64,000 bases of DNA from Trichaptum fuscoviolaceum (GCA_910574455.1 CAJSYZ010000005.1:4154001-4218000); one strand, 5' to 3'; counted from the first letter of the stretch, positions 46,995 through 59,787 are shown. Translations and numbers: made by a program. Notes: a model not told the origin generated them from the letters alone.

Positions 46995-48646
46995 ATGGAC
47001 GACAAGCTCACAGAACAATATTGGCATACGTTCGATGATGATAGGCTTTCATGCACGGGACTCGAGAACCGAATCCCTCTTCAACCAGTTTGTCCTCATC
47101 TCCCTTTTATACCTTCCTTCATTCTGACCTACCTCTTTACCGACCAAGATGCAAAACCAGCGAGACAGAACAAATTTGCGTGCGGCCACAACGCCTTACC
47201 ACACTGATGAAGACGGTCACAAGCCAACCACTACCTCAACAATGGCTACAAAGGACTCTTCATCGAGCTCACTTCTCCACAACACACCTCGCCGGTATGG
47301 ACCAGGGCGTGTTGGAGTAGATCCAAGCGGTGGCTACGAGGACAACGAAGGCCACGTTCGAGCAGGCACAGGCGCAGACGGGAATGTCATGTTCGAGGGA
47401 TCAGAAGGCGTGTACGCCCACAACTGTGAGTTCTTGCAGTAGCTCAAGTATTGTAGACAACTGACGTGTTTCTCGGACAGACCAACCAGTGCAACAAGGA
47501 CTGGCATATACAATGACCCAGAGCGGCGAGACGACGGCGAACATTTTTGGCCCAACAGCTAGCATCGACTTCCCTTTCAATTTTGAACTAGGACGATTTT
47601 TTACTCCGTCCGAGATGCAGTATGTTATGAACATGCAGAGCTTCATTGGGGAAGGACTCTCAGCTCGCCTGTCCTCCAGCCAGGAACTGGCCACTTATTT
47701 AACTCCTACTGAAGACCAGCAACCTGCCCTACCCACACCAACGTCGATTCCACGCGGACTCGAGCTCTACCTGGATCTACCCGCGAGTCATGCGACTGGC
47801 CTATACGGCGAAGGCGACTTCGATGGATCGACTAGCCAGCAGCCATATCCAGCCCCGGCGCTTAGCCCAGGAAGTATTGCAGCCTCAGCTAGTTATTGTG
47901 TTCCTTACCTCCACCGCTCGCAGCTCCCGACGCCCTCACCAAGAGCTGACAGTCATGCCTCTCTTCCTCTCGATTCTCCTGCGTTTTCTGCAGCTCGGCT
48001 CGACTATATTGGAATGAGCCAAGGACAAGATTGTCCTGGAACTGCCGTGCAGCTCGCGGCGGTACCATATGTGAACGATCCCTACCCATACCTGCAGTCG
48101 GTCGCGTACGGCCCACTGGCATCTCAAGCGAGACCAAGCACCTTGACTCGCCCTATACTTCAACAGACGCCCTCCTCTGCGCAAGGCGTAATATCCCGGA
48201 AGAGGGGCACGGAAACGCGAGATACCGCATCACTACCCGCACCAGCTGCAAAAACGAAGGGCGGCAATGGGAAGGGACCAGGGTGTATCCCGAATCCCAA
48301 GGACTTCAAATATACCGTAGCTGGCTGCGATGCTGCGTATGAATCTGAAAGATCCCGAGACAGACATGTAAAGAGTCACGATCGTACTTAGCGTCTGTAT
48401 TGTCCAAATGCAGAATGTACCAAGCTGGGAGAAGGGGGATGACCGTCAACATTTCGAGACATGTCGGATCTTGTTCGCCATGTATACAAATCCAATTCTA
48501 CATGCTGGGCCGCAGCGCCTGAGCTGCCCGTAGAATGGCCGCAGGATAACAAGGAAGCAGTGAAAAGCACATTGTTGAAGTTAAGTGAGGGAAGGAAACG
48601 GGAACTTGAACTGCAGGCGGCAGTCACAGCTTTTCAGCTAGAGTAA
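46995..48646 (+). pseudogene. ZnF4: chimeric, broken zinc-finger gene
   Basis: Exons 46995-47087, 47149-47425 and 47481 onward splice cleanly (61- and 55-bp introns) and match ZnF5 at the 5' side (MTQSGETTAN, FELGRFFTPSEMQ). The 3' end instead matches ZnF2 (PELPVEWPQDNK, LQAAVTAFQLE), so the copy is a hybrid. The first Cys of the C2H2 finger is Tyr (FKYTVAGC), a TAG interrupts after KSHDRT near 48390, and two extra bases follow GAAGGGGGA near 48440. The protein would end before the second finger. Confidence 0.75.
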
Positions 48647-50610
48647 TGATGGACGTTGTTACATCACGGAGGTAGGCACTTTATTGCATTAGTATTGTAC
48701 TGCATTGTGTATTATGTATAGATATGTGTAACGGGTGACATTGGCAATACACTTTAGATTATGGTCAGAGTACATGACATACCCATGAGATGTAAGGCAT
48801 TTAGCAAACAAAGTCTGTGTTCATTTTTTCGGAATTGTGATGATGAGCCAGATATAGCACTATACATGTACAGTGGCAATAATCTTCGTCTATGCTGCTG
48901 TCTCCGGAGCTTTGAAGGTTGCAAAGGGGGTTTGGGGGCAAGAACAAAGTGAGGCAGCTCGGAGATAATTGTTTGTTTAAAGCAACTCCAATAGAATTCC
49001 TCACCATTCTGAATTCCTGCAGGTTCAAATTGCGGTCAGGTCTGGGGACGCACTGCTGCCCATGGCAAGTGTATCCCGCTGACTCGGAGTGCCGAGGCTG
49101 TGATTGCCGTATCATATCATGCCGGCGGTGTTCCCGGACGTGCCGGGCGGACGGCAGGCCGAGAGATCGGCCCCATATTCCAGGCCCATGCGTTACCACT
49201 ATCTGTGGATCTGTCGGTGCGTGTGCAAGGGTGTCCGTGTGGGCGATAGTGTACTATTCCAAGTTTGGGCTGCTACGTCCTGCCAGTGGCCCTGAGTGCT
49301 GGTGGCATCACTGCGAGCCATGCCAGTGAAGTTCACGGTGATCCTCTTCACTTGTATAATCCATTCTATTTTCTCGTTGTACTCCTTGTCCTGTGAAATT
49401 TAAGCCAAGACATGCAAGGTGCCCGTTTGGTAGGATTCATCAGATCTACACATTGCAACCGTTGCTTACGCATATGGCCGCCGCCATATGAATTAAAAAG
49501 AGCTCGTTTTGGTCGTCTCCCGCCGAGGAACTTGACGTCAACACAATTCTGCAAGGAGCAAGCTCTGCAGACGACACATCATTCGGTGTGTATGGCATTG
49601 AGTGTGAGTAGCTTCAAGATGCTCACTGATGTGGACGACCGACGTGATAACCGGATAGACCAAGGACTGGTATCCAACCGCCCAAAACTAACTGATGGTG
49701 GACCGGCCGCAATCCAAATTCATCTTTATCTCGCCAAGTAGCAATGTTGTTCTTTCTTGGTCCATTTCTATGGAGCTGCACAAGAAATCGAGGGTGGGCC
49801 TTGAAGGTCTCTGAAATGTCCCTGCTCTTTCCCATTCAATGAAGGAGCGCAACATTAAAGAACAACCATACCTACATATACTATTTCTACGCTTCTCCAG
49901 ATCAATGAGAAATGAATCGAGGCTTTGAGTATCTGGCCTTCTACTGCTTTTCTAACAGCACAACGAGTTTAGAGTCTGATCTGGCTACTGCCACGTCGAG
50001 GCCTACTCACTTCGGGCCTTCGGTAAATCAACGCAGCCCTCGTCAAACGTACTACCTTGAAGCGACCTTTCGCATGGCCTTTTTGTGGTGCCGGCCGCGT
50101 CTCTGCACCTGTATTTGCGCTTGTTGTGAGTCCCCTGGCCTGGAAGGATTTATACTACATTTGTCCTAGGTCAGTCGTCTATGTTTTCCTGATGGGCAAG
50201 AATACACTGCTCATTGCCTATATGTAGTTCGAAGATCTGGACTGTCCTGCAACGAGTGCAAGACTCGTTTATTATGCTTTCTGTTAATGGAATCGATAGT
50301 GTAAGTAAGTGGTTTGCAGATGTCCCATAGAAGCTTGTGTTTATGATTGTGTTCGGTGAGCATACACATACTTTAGGGGTGTTAGCATCAAGCCTTCACT
50401 TGCATACACAAAGTTTTATATGAGCTGATACCATGCATGCAGATTTTCTTGTCGTTGGTGGAGAGACGCTACCAAAGAAGAGTTTTTTCCTCACAGCTGA
50501 AGGGGAAAGGTTGGATACATTAGTTTCTACAAGAGTCTACACATAACAACCAGACTGACAAAAGCCGGAAATGTGCCAAAATAAGATGTCTGAGTAGAAG
50601 ACAGCAATAA
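48647..50610. other. Convergent spacer, module 5
   Basis: Close to the module 3 spacer. The minus-strand patch at about 49840-49690 reads RDISETFKAHPRFLVQLHRN then WRDKDEFGL. The second, at about 50280-50185, reads SCTRCRTVQIFELHIGNEQC. No complete gene was seen. Confidence 0.4.
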
Positions 50611-53320
50611 TCAAATGTGCGGTATGAATTTTGTCCAAACAACTGTATCGAACGCTGAGGGAGGAAGGCGACGAAGGGACAGGAGGGCGAGAATGAGGAG
50701 GGAAAGGCGGGCGACAGGATATATAATGACAGGAGGTGTTTCTACGGTCTTCTTTATGCGCGTCCAGTAGATATGCTCAAGACTTCCGGGCCAACACTTA
50801 CTCCATTTATCATAGACAAAACGTGTGTAGACAGGAGCAGCTGCGATGATGAGAAGACACAGGCCTACGATGGTCAGAGAAGCGGACCGCCAAAGAATCC
50901 GCTCGACAAATGAAGGGAACTCAAAGTGCCATGCAGCACAGTGGATCGACCCAAATGCGGCACCTGCTAAGGCAGAGAAGATCAAAAGCGGCCTCGTTTC
51001 GGTTTCTTCGCTGCGGAACATCATCGACATGATCCACTGCATGTCATCCTCATTGAAGAGCAGTTCGAGCGCCGGTTTGGAGTCCATTTTGTCCTTGGCA
51101 TCGCGGAAGGAATCCAGACTGAATCCGTATACTCGAGGGTCAAGGATTTTGTCCATTGGGACGAACATGAGCAGGTACGGCAAGTAGAACAGGTTAGTGA
51201 TGACAAGTTTGCAGGTCGTCCAAATCGAGTTGATGGCTCGGCGAAAATGCGATCTCGTCGCCGGAGAATCCGAGCTTTCAACCAGTGCTTCGACCTCAAA
51301 TTCATTGTCTGTAATGGAGCTTTGCATTTCGACCTCGGGATTAACATCATTCTGCATCCAGTGGGGTAACACAAGACGCAAAGCGCGGATCGCTTTCAGA
51401 AGCCATATTGCAACCCATTCCAGATATGTTGATAGTGCCGAATTGATTGACTGTGCGAAGCCATAGCCTCGTGACCAGGCCAGGCTGCTTCGGAAAAAGT
51501 CTGCGTAGCAGACACGGCGCTAGCCGGCCTGGTATCTCTAGCGAAATTTTATGGCGCTATCATATTGAGTTTGAAATCAATCCAAATGAAGCAGTGATAT
51601 CATAGGTCCTGCTCACATAAGGCTAGCATTATTTTAGACTTTACTTTGCGAACTCATATTTCTGTCACGCCAACTCAGATTCTCCACCGGTGCGTGGCAA
51701 ACACTTTTGGCCCTCCCGTCCATGGACGCCGCTCGAGCATTTCAGAGATGTGGTGAGTACACATTCTGTCTCTCGTGCGCGTAGTCTCATCTGTGCTGGT
51801 ATTGTTTTTGACATGCCACTTTTGGGTACTGTGGCATATGCACATTATGCATACACCCACTCATCCCCGCACTTACCAACCCAAGCAAGATCTCTCTCAC
51901 GTCAAGCAAGTGTCAATGTCCTAGGGATGCAGATATGATATCCGGATGCTTCAGTGGATGCGCAGGAGAAGCGGTGACGCGACAATTTATAGGCGGCAAG
52001 AGTTTGTGCGGAGCAAGGAGTCGCTCCGACATTGTAACGCATACCTCGTGTTTATTGACTTAAACTTTTAATCCGTGATTACATGATGAGGTATCTACAA
52101 ATCTCTGCCTCATTCGGATTAATTTCAAACTCAATATGATAGCGCTTTAAATTTTGGCTAGAGATCCCAGACCGGCTACGCCGTGTCTGCCACAGCAGAC
52201 AAATACAAAAAAGTAGCCTGGTCTGGTTACGAGACTAGCGAAGCCAGCGATACGGCAGCAGATCGTTCGCATCCAAACAGGACAGAGTGTTTTAGCTGCC
52301 AAATCGAGCGCCACCCAGGCCGGAGAATCTTGGAGATAATCTCTCAGCCGGAACTGGCAATTCCAGTGAGGAAATGACCAACTCCCGTCCTCGTTCCGCG
52401 TCTCATTCCTAGCCTCCCTTGCCTCTGCGAGCTGCTTCTCCAACTGCTTCGTGCGGATGACGATTGGGCATCGGACATCGAGCGGCTTGCTCCACCAGAA
52501 AAGATACATGATACTGTTCAGTCCGGCCAACGCGGCCGTCGTAAGCTCGATCTCTGTGATCGTCAAGTGCTGGTGTGCCCGTGCGATGAGCTGGACGATG
52601 AACCAGGTAATTTGCAGTAAAGCAACTCCTTTCGAGAGAGCATCGCCTTTGCTTCTGTCCTCGATTTCTTTCGCTCTCGTATCCGGAAAGTCGATCACCT
52701 GGCTCTCCAGTAGTTCCTGAAGTTCGTAAAAATCGAGGATGCCAACCTCCACCTCAATCCCCTCCTTCTCTGTTTTATAGCGGCGCCAATACCCGGCATA
52801 GAAGTCGTCGCCCTTTATGTAGTTCACTTTGAAGCCTCCCATCTGCAAAAAATGCGCATGTGTCATTGTCCATTCCACACCTACAAAAATTGTTCAACTG
52901 AAATTATTACAAGCTGAAAACGAATAAAATAATACAAGACTTCGGTCGTGCCTTGTTTATCGTCTCTCTTATCTTCACGGCGCCTCGCCACTGCTTGAAT
53001 GCCCACATAATCATCACCTCCGGCGCGAGCAGGGCCAGACACATGAGGAAGATCCGACGTTTCAGTAGCATCCAGTTACTCTCCTCGAACCACGGTACGT
53101 TCGGGTGCACAGATATCCATGTAACAGCAAACGTCGTCGCAAGACAGCTCCAGACAATGTCCCAGACGGAACGACCGGGGCACGAACAGTCGTTGGAGCA
53201 CTCGTCTCGCGTGAAGATCGGCGCATCGTAGGCCAGTGGGTCGGCGAAGGACGGGGCGACGGGTACAGCACTCGTGCCATAAAGTCGAGTGAGGAATAAG
53301 TAGGCGAGAATGAGGACCAT
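50611..53320 (-). pseudogene. Membrane gene E, split by a small transposon
   Basis: Exon 1 is 53320-52936 (385 bp), the intron 52935-52881 (55 bp), and exon 2 is 52880 to about 52322 and then about 51457-50611. The two halves of exon 2 sum to about 1,406 bp, matching gene D. The break falls after RLRDYLQDS, and the frame resumes at AQSINSALSTYLEWVAIWLL. The inserted DNA adds codons that end in a stop. Like D it has the acidic insert (MQSSITDNEFEVEAL). Apart from the insertion no lesion was seen, so the hit is probably recent. A TATATA lies at 53373-53378. Confidence 0.8.
51458..52321. mobile_element. Non-autonomous element of about 0.86 kb with long inverted repeats
   Basis: The left arm (about 51466-51600) pairs with the reverse complement of the right arm (about 52110-52245) over roughly 130 bp, with shared runs such as GCGCTATCATATTGAGTTTG and CAGACACGGCG. 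About 75 bp beyond the right arm have no partner on the left, so the left end may be truncated. No coding capacity was recognised. The target duplication is unclear (possibly a degenerate GTGCGGAG-like word). MITE-like; superfamily not assigned. Confidence 0.72.
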
Positions 53321-53372
53321 GGTGCGGGATGGCAGGCAGGGGACAAGGTCTGAGAGACGACGAGTGCGTACC

Positions 53373-53378
53373 TATATA
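53373..53378 (-). promoter_or_regulatory. TATA box of membrane gene E
   Basis: TATATA on the minus strand, 53 bp upstream of the ATG at 53320. Confidence 0.5.
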
Positions 53379-53379
53379 G

Positions 53380-55510
53380 CGTGTACGAGGCCAGCAGACT
53401 TCCATTCATACCGCCCATCAACACAGCAACCATCGATTATCTCGGCGCTAATCACATAGTTCATATGCTCTTAGTGATGTTAAACGAGTGCATCTAGTTC
53501 ATTCTCACGCTCTTCTGTGTAGTCGAAGATGGCCAGAGAGTGTGTGGTTGACGCACATGTAAATGTAACGACAAGCAAGACAAGTGGGAAGGTGAGGCGC
53601 CCGAGAATGTCAGAGGCTGTGTGCATTGGTCCTGTCCGCATGTTTGAGGCGATGAAGCTTATCAGGTAAATAAGCGCCCTACAAAACGAACGCAACGATG
53701 GCTCACCTGCGTAAACGTTGAAGCAATGTTGCCTGCAGACATGATTCCATCAGCCGGACAACAAAGTGGAAGGTCCTCGAGTTGTACTGGCCTTGGATTG
53801 CGCGCACTGATAAATCGCCCCGTACCATAGAAGATGTCACAGATGGGTTGCCAGTGGTCGGACTCAATATTTGAACTTGAAGATTCAGCACTGGGCTGAG
53901 TGCAGTGATGGCGTGGAAACAGCCTGATGCTATTTTCGGACTTATGCTCCGAAGGCCGTTTTTCTGTTATCTTCCGAGTCAGCATCGCCTTTCCCCTTCG
54001 TCGTACATGCTTCACCCAAGCACGGACACTCTCGCAGCTCTAAGAATCCAGCGCCTATCTTATGTATTAGAAGCACTCACCAACGTTCCACCCGATTTTC
54101 GGCGTCGTCACATCTTCGTGGCAGGCACCTGCTACTCATCATATATCGGATTGCTTGACGACTGCGAGGACTGGTATGCCTAGAGCAAGGACTGAGGAAA
54201 GCTTAGTTGAAGTTTAAGCAAGGCAGCTAATCAGCTCATCCCGTGATAACAAGTCTACAAACTGACACGCCGCGATGTATCTTACAACGAGTGGGTGGGT
54301 CCGATAGAAGCTGTCCCTAGCTCTTCCCCTGCATTGATACTTCGCGGAGTGACTTCAAAAGGCCCGCAATATCGCGAAGGGGAGAAGGCAGGTTGTGGAT
54401 GGCATTGACGGAATAAGCGGCGGTCGATAGGTGAGCCATTGGTAACTTGAAGTGCTCTCATCTGATATGCAGAATCATGTCAAACGAGGACAACCCCTCG
54501 TTCCAAACCTTCGATATTGGCTTTCTTCCGGTTCCCGAGGATTGCCTGATTTCATCCCCTCTTGCATGTAACAAGCCTTCGCAAATGCATGAACATCTGA
54601 AGCTGATGCTTGCTTGTATGGAAAGGGGGCTTGGAATCGGTTGTACCCTCCCGAACTCAAATATATCGCGTCGAGCACAAGCGTACTCGATTCATTATTG
54701 TCCTGAATCTGGTGCTGCAGAATCGATCGACACCAAAATTTTCTTTTGCCTTTGGCGCATTCACTGCCATCATCTTGGCGACGCGAAGCCCAGAGTGTAT
54801 GCCTGATGAAAGAATAAATTATCTCGGGCTTCTGGACGTCCGATTTGATTTGATTTAACTCACCCCTCGCGCTCCTGGCCATGCCCTTCGATCAGCTCTA
54901 GCGAGTTCATGCACGGCTGCCCTTGCCTGTGCGCGAGTGTCGCCCAATGGGCAACGGGCGACGGCATGTGCACTGTACCGCCCTCTCATTCGTCGGCTTC
55001 CTATGCAGGTAGATGGGTTTGTCCAACTGCTTCTGCTGGGCCTGGCGGCTGACGTTCGAGTCATCACAGCGTTCCCTCAGAGGAATGATCTTGGGTGGTC
55101 TACTTCCACGGGCGTTCCGTCATGAACACATGACAGTGCTTCGAGTAGAGCTTGCATCCACGGTCATGAACAACCCGTATCTTGGTCACCTCTGACGACC
55201 TCATCGTTCGTATGCAGTAAACTACATCTTTGAAAGAGAAGCATATGTGTTACCTTGAAATGAGAAAAGGTGAGTCTAGCTAAGATCGATTTAGATGGCC
55301 TGGGGCTCACTATCTCTTCGAAAGACTTTCGAAGGACTCTGCTTGTTAAAAGGCACTTCTTTTCTTCAAGTCAATCTTCAGAACACTCTAACAGAATCAA
55401 TGATGGTTCAGTACAGAGAGAATACCCATTCTTCCTGCTGCGTTAGGGGGGAAAGAAAAGAGTGGTGACCGGTGTGGTTTAACGAGCCAAGTCGCAAGAC
55501 CAAAACGCTG
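53380..55510 (-). pseudogene. Gene P copy 5 and divergent spacer, module 5
   Basis: Exon candidates at about 53880-53720 (ICDIFYGTGRFISARNPRPV) and 53660-53510 (SNMRTGPMHTASDILGRLTF; AIFDYTEE). Relative to module 4 the first has lost about 9 and 6 bases, both multiples of three, so the frame is kept. That argues for past protein-coding selection. Stops in upstream segments (about 54150) show this copy is also broken. Confidence 0.35.
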
Positions 55511-55521
55511 TGCGTGACCTT

Positions 55522-55570
55522 GAGGCGCGTCGCGTCGCGCGTTAATGTGCCCACCGGCGGGCTTTAAAGT
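55522..55570 (+). promoter_or_regulatory. Conserved ZnF promoter block, module 5
   Basis: GGCGCGTCGCGTCGCGCG keeps the GC-rich character but has no ACGCGT core. Followed by GCCCACCGGCGGGC and TTTAAAG. It lies upstream of the one fully intact zinc-finger gene. Confidence 0.55.
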
Positions 55571-55709
55571 GTAATGTGGAACACATACCTGTCCTCCACT
55601 TACCACAACCATTGCACCAATTCTTCTGCCCTCCCTCTTCAAACTCGTCTTCCTCAACAATCAGGCTTACATTTACAAACATCTTCTCAACATCAACCTT
55701 TCTTAAATC

Positions 55710-57333
55710 ATGGACGACAAGTTCACAGAACAGTATTGGCGTACGTTCGATGATGATAGGCTTTCATGCACGGGACTCGAGAACCGAATCCCTCTTCAAC
55801 CAGTTTGTCCTCATCTCCCTTTTATACCTTCCTTCATTCTGACCTACCTCTTTACCGACCAAGATGCAAAACCAGCGAGACAGAACAAATTTGCGTGCGG
55901 CCACAACGCCTTACCACACTGATGAAGACGGTCACAAGCCAACCACTACCTCAACAATGGCTACAAAGGACACTTCATCGAGCTCACTACTCCACAACAC
56001 ACCTCGCCGGTATGGACCAGGGCGTGTTGGAGTGGATCCAAGCGTTGGCTACGAGGACAACGAAGGCCACGTTCGTGCAGGCACAGGCGCAGACGGGGAT
56101 GTCATGTTCGAGGGATCAGAAGGCGTGTACGCCAATAACTGTGAGTTCTTGCAGTGCAGTAGCTCGAGTATTGTAGACCGCTGCTGTGTCTCTCGGACAG
56201 ACCAACTACTGCAACAAGGACTGGCATATACAATGACCCAGAGCGACGAGACGATGGCGAATCAACCTCAGTTCGTTTTTGGCTCAACAGCTAACATCGA
56301 CTTCCCTTTCAATTTCGAACTAGGACGATTTTTTACTCCGTCCGAGATGCAGTATGTTATGATCATGCAGAGTTTCAATGGGGAAGGACTCTCAGCTCGC
56401 CTGTCCTCCAGTCAGGATCTGGCCACTTATTTAACTCCTACTGAAGACCAGCAACCTGCCCTACCCACACCAACGTCGATTCCACGCGGACTCGAGCTCT
56501 ACCTGGATCTACTCGCGAGTCATGCGACTGGCCTATACGGCAAAGGCGACTTCGATGGATCGACTAGCCAGCAGCCATATCCAGCCCCGGCGCTTAGCCC
56601 AGGAAGTATTGCAGCCTCAGCTAGTTATTGTGTTCCTTACCTCCACTGCTCGCAGCTTCCGACGCCCTCACCAAGCACTGACAGTCATGCCTCTCTTCCT
56701 CTCGATTCTCCTGCGTTTCCTGCAGCTCGTCTCGACTATACTGGAATGAGCCAAGGACAAGATTATCCTGGAATTGCCGTGCAGCTCGCGGCGGTACCAT
56801 TTGTGAACGATCCCTACCCATACCTGCAGTCGGTCGCGTACGGCCCATCGCAAGCGGGACCAAGCACCTTGTATCTCCCTACACCTCAACAGACGCCCCC
56901 CTCTGCGCAAGGCGTGGTGTCTCGGAAGAGGGGCACGGAAACGCGAGATACCGCATCGCTACCCGCTCCAGCTGCAAAAAAGAAGGGTGGCAACGGGAAG
57001 GGACCAGGACGTATCCCGAAGCCCAAGACCTTCAAATGTACCGTTGCCGGCTGCGATGCTTCGTATGAATCCAAAGGAACCCGAAACAAACATGTCAAAA
57101 GTCACGATCGTAGTAAGCGCCTTCTGTGTCCTAACGCACAATGTACGAAGCCGGGAGAGGGGGGATCGTCGACATTCCTAGACTTGCACGGTCTTATTCG
57201 GCATGTCTACAACTCCAATTCCGAATGCTGGAAGAAAGCGCCCGGACTGACCGCAGAACGGACACAGGATAACCAGGAAACAGTGAAAAGCATGTTGTTG
57301 AAGTTGAGTGAGGAAAGGAAACGGGAACTTTAA
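55710..57333 (+). CDS. ZnF5: C2H2 zinc-finger protein, intact
   Basis: Three exons, 55710-55802, 55864-56140 and 56201-57333, with introns of 61 and 60 bp (GTTTGT...ACCAAG and GTGAGT...GGACAG), give 500 residues. Layout: start MDDKFTEQYWRTFDDD; Ser/Thr-rich acidic part; Pro/Gln/Tyr-rich middle, possibly an activation domain; basic KKKGGNGKGPGRIPKPK; C2H2 finger CTVAGCDASYESKGTRNKH-VKSH (C-x4-C-x12-H-x3-H); second Cys/His motif starting CPNAQC and ending RHVYNSNSEC; Lys/Glu-rich tail. Likely a nuclear DNA-binding regulator. Intron 2 is a multiple of three with no stop, so its retention would add 20 residues. Partner or target genes unknown; the divergent membrane gene is the obvious neighbour. 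Confidence 0.8.
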
Positions 57334-58260
57334 CTGCAGGCAGCATAGTAATGATGCATGGAGGTAGGTACTTTATTGCACTAGTATTGTACTATATTTG
57401 GATTATGTATGAATATGTATAGTGGGAGACATTGGCAATACACTTTTGATTATGGTCAGAGCAGTAAGAAGGAATGTTTGTGTTCATTTTATCGGAATTG
57501 CGGACAGTGATACATAAAGATGAGCCGGACAGGCAAGAGATAGCACTATATATTGCGATACTATATGTCTATGCTGTTGTCTCCGGAGCTTTGAAGGTTG
57601 CAAAGGGGTATGGGGGAAAGAACAAAGTGAGGCAGCTCAGAGATAGGGAATACTAACAAATTGTTCTCATTGCTTGTCTAAAGCACCCCCGAATTCCTCA
57701 CCATTCTGAAATGCTGCAGGTTCAAACTGCGGTCAGGTCTGGGGACGCGCTGCCGCCCACTAGCATTGGGCAAATGTATCCCGCTAGGTGCCGAGGCTTC
57801 GATTGCCGTATCATCTCACTGTCATGCCGGCGGTGCTTTGGGTGTGCCGGGCAGACGGCAGGTTGGAGAGATCGGCCCCATGCTTCAGGCCCACGCGTTA
57901 CCGCCATCTGTCACTTGTACCCGGTACTCGGGTACATGCATGTACTGGTGCGTGTGCAAGGGTGTCCATGTGGGCGATGGTGGACTATTCCAAGTTTGGG
58001 CTGCTGCATGCTGGCAAGTCAGCCTGAGTGACAGTGGCATCACGGCGGGAACGTCATCACTTCCACCGTCCATTCTATTTTGTCCTTAACTCATTGTCCT
58101 CTATCACTTAAGCCCTGTCATGCAAGAACTCCGCTTTGCAGAGATTTGTCAGACGTTTCCATCTCAACCGTTGCTTATGCATGTGGCCGTCATGTGAATT
58201 CAAGAGAGTTTGTTTGGCCGTCTCCCACCAAGGAACTTGACGTCAACACAACTACGTGAG
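57334..58260. other. 3' flank of ZnF5 up to the inversion junction
   Basis: Matches 7780-8785 (3' flank of ZnF1), including the GC-rich stretch at 57740-58020. The match stops at 58260, where inverted ZnF2-like sequence begins. No gene was seen. Confidence 0.5.
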
Positions 58261-59787
58261 ACCGCAATTTGAACCTGCAGGAGTTCAGAATGGTGAGGAA
58301 TTCTATTGGAATTGCTTTAAACAAGCAAATTATCTCCAAGCTGACTCAATTTGTTCTTGCCCCCAAACCCCATTTTGCAACCTTCAAAGCTCCGGAGACA
58401 GCAGCATAGATGAAGATTATTGCCACTGTACATGTATAGTGCTATATCTGGCTCATCACAATTCCGAGAAAATGAACACAGACTTGCCTTACATCTCATG
58501 GGTATGTCATGTACTCTGACTATAATCTAAAGTGTATTGTCAATGTCACCCGTTATACATATCCATACATAATACACAATGCAGTACAATACTAGTGCAA
58601 TAAAGTACCTACCTTCGTGATGTAACAACATCCATCGTTACTCTAGCTGAAAAGCTGTGACTGCCGCCTACAGTTTAAGTTTCCGTTTCCTTCCCTCACT
58701 CAACATCAACAATGTGCTTTTCACTGCTTCCTTGTTATCCTGCGGCCATTCTACGGGCAGCTCAGGCGCTGCGGCCCAGCATTCAGAATTGGATTCTTAT
58801 ACATGGCGAACAAGATCCGACATGTCTCGAAATGTTGACGGTCCCCCTTCTCCCGGCTTTGTACATTTTGCATTTGGACAATGCAGACGCTGAGTACGAT
58901 CGTGACTCTTTACATGTCTGTCTCGGGATCCTTCAGATTCATACGCAGCATTGCAGCCAGCCACGGTACATTTGAAGTCCTTGGGATTCGGGATACGCCC
59001 TGGTCCCTTCCCATTGCCACCCTTCTTCTTTGCACCTGGTGCAGTTAGCAATGCGGTATCTCGCGTTTCCGTGCCCCTCTTCCGGGACACTACAGCTTGC
59101 GCAGAGGGGGGCATCTGATGAGGTGTAGGAAGAGACAAGGTGCTTGGTCCCGCTTGAGATGGGCCGTACGCGACCAACTGTGGGTATGGGTAGGGATTAC
59201 TCCTGATTGGCACCGCGAGCTGCGCTGCAGTTGCAGGAGAAACGTGTCCTTGGCTCATTCTAGTATATTCCGAATGAACTGCAGAAAATGGGGGAGAATC
59301 GACAGGCAAAGATACATGACTGTCAGCGCTTGGTGAGGGTGTCGGGAGCTGCGAGTGGTGGAGGTCAGAAATACAATAGTCTGCTGAGGCTAAATTACTT
59401 TCTGGGCTAGACACCGGTGTTCTATACCCCGTAGTCCATGCACATTGGCTGGTCGATACACCAGTCGCATGATTCGTAGATAGATTCAGGTAGGGCTCGC
59501 GACTGCGTGGCCTTTGAGATGGATTGGGTTGGGCAGGCCGCTGGGACAAAACGTTTCGAGTTACTGGTTCCGAGCTGGCGAGCTCTTGATTGGAGCGGCA
59601 ACAAGCTTGATCAGCTGGCGATCCCTCCTGAATTACCCTTAACAGATCCCAGGGCGTTATACGGTCGTCAAGATACGATATGACAGAGTGGTTGATATTG
59701 GCTCCGGATTGATACATGAAAGACAACTGGTTTGTCATGTCGTTTTTAGCCATTGCATGGTCTGTCCATGCTATGCGTCAGTGGTGT
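58261..59787 (-). pseudogene. ZnF6: inverted, truncated zinc-finger pseudogene
   Basis: Reads as the reverse complement of the ZnF2 region 32085-33640: 3' flank first (58261-58650), then exon 3 up to about 59755 and part of intron 2. Exon 3 is open from HAMAKNDMTNQLSF through the basic region and the C2H2 finger CTVAGCNAAYESEGSRDRH-VKSH. A TAA stops it at RHV in the second motif (about 58796), and a second stop lies near 58669. The LTR of the retrotransposon starts at 59788 inside intron 2, removing exons 1 and 2 from this window. Confidence 0.78.
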
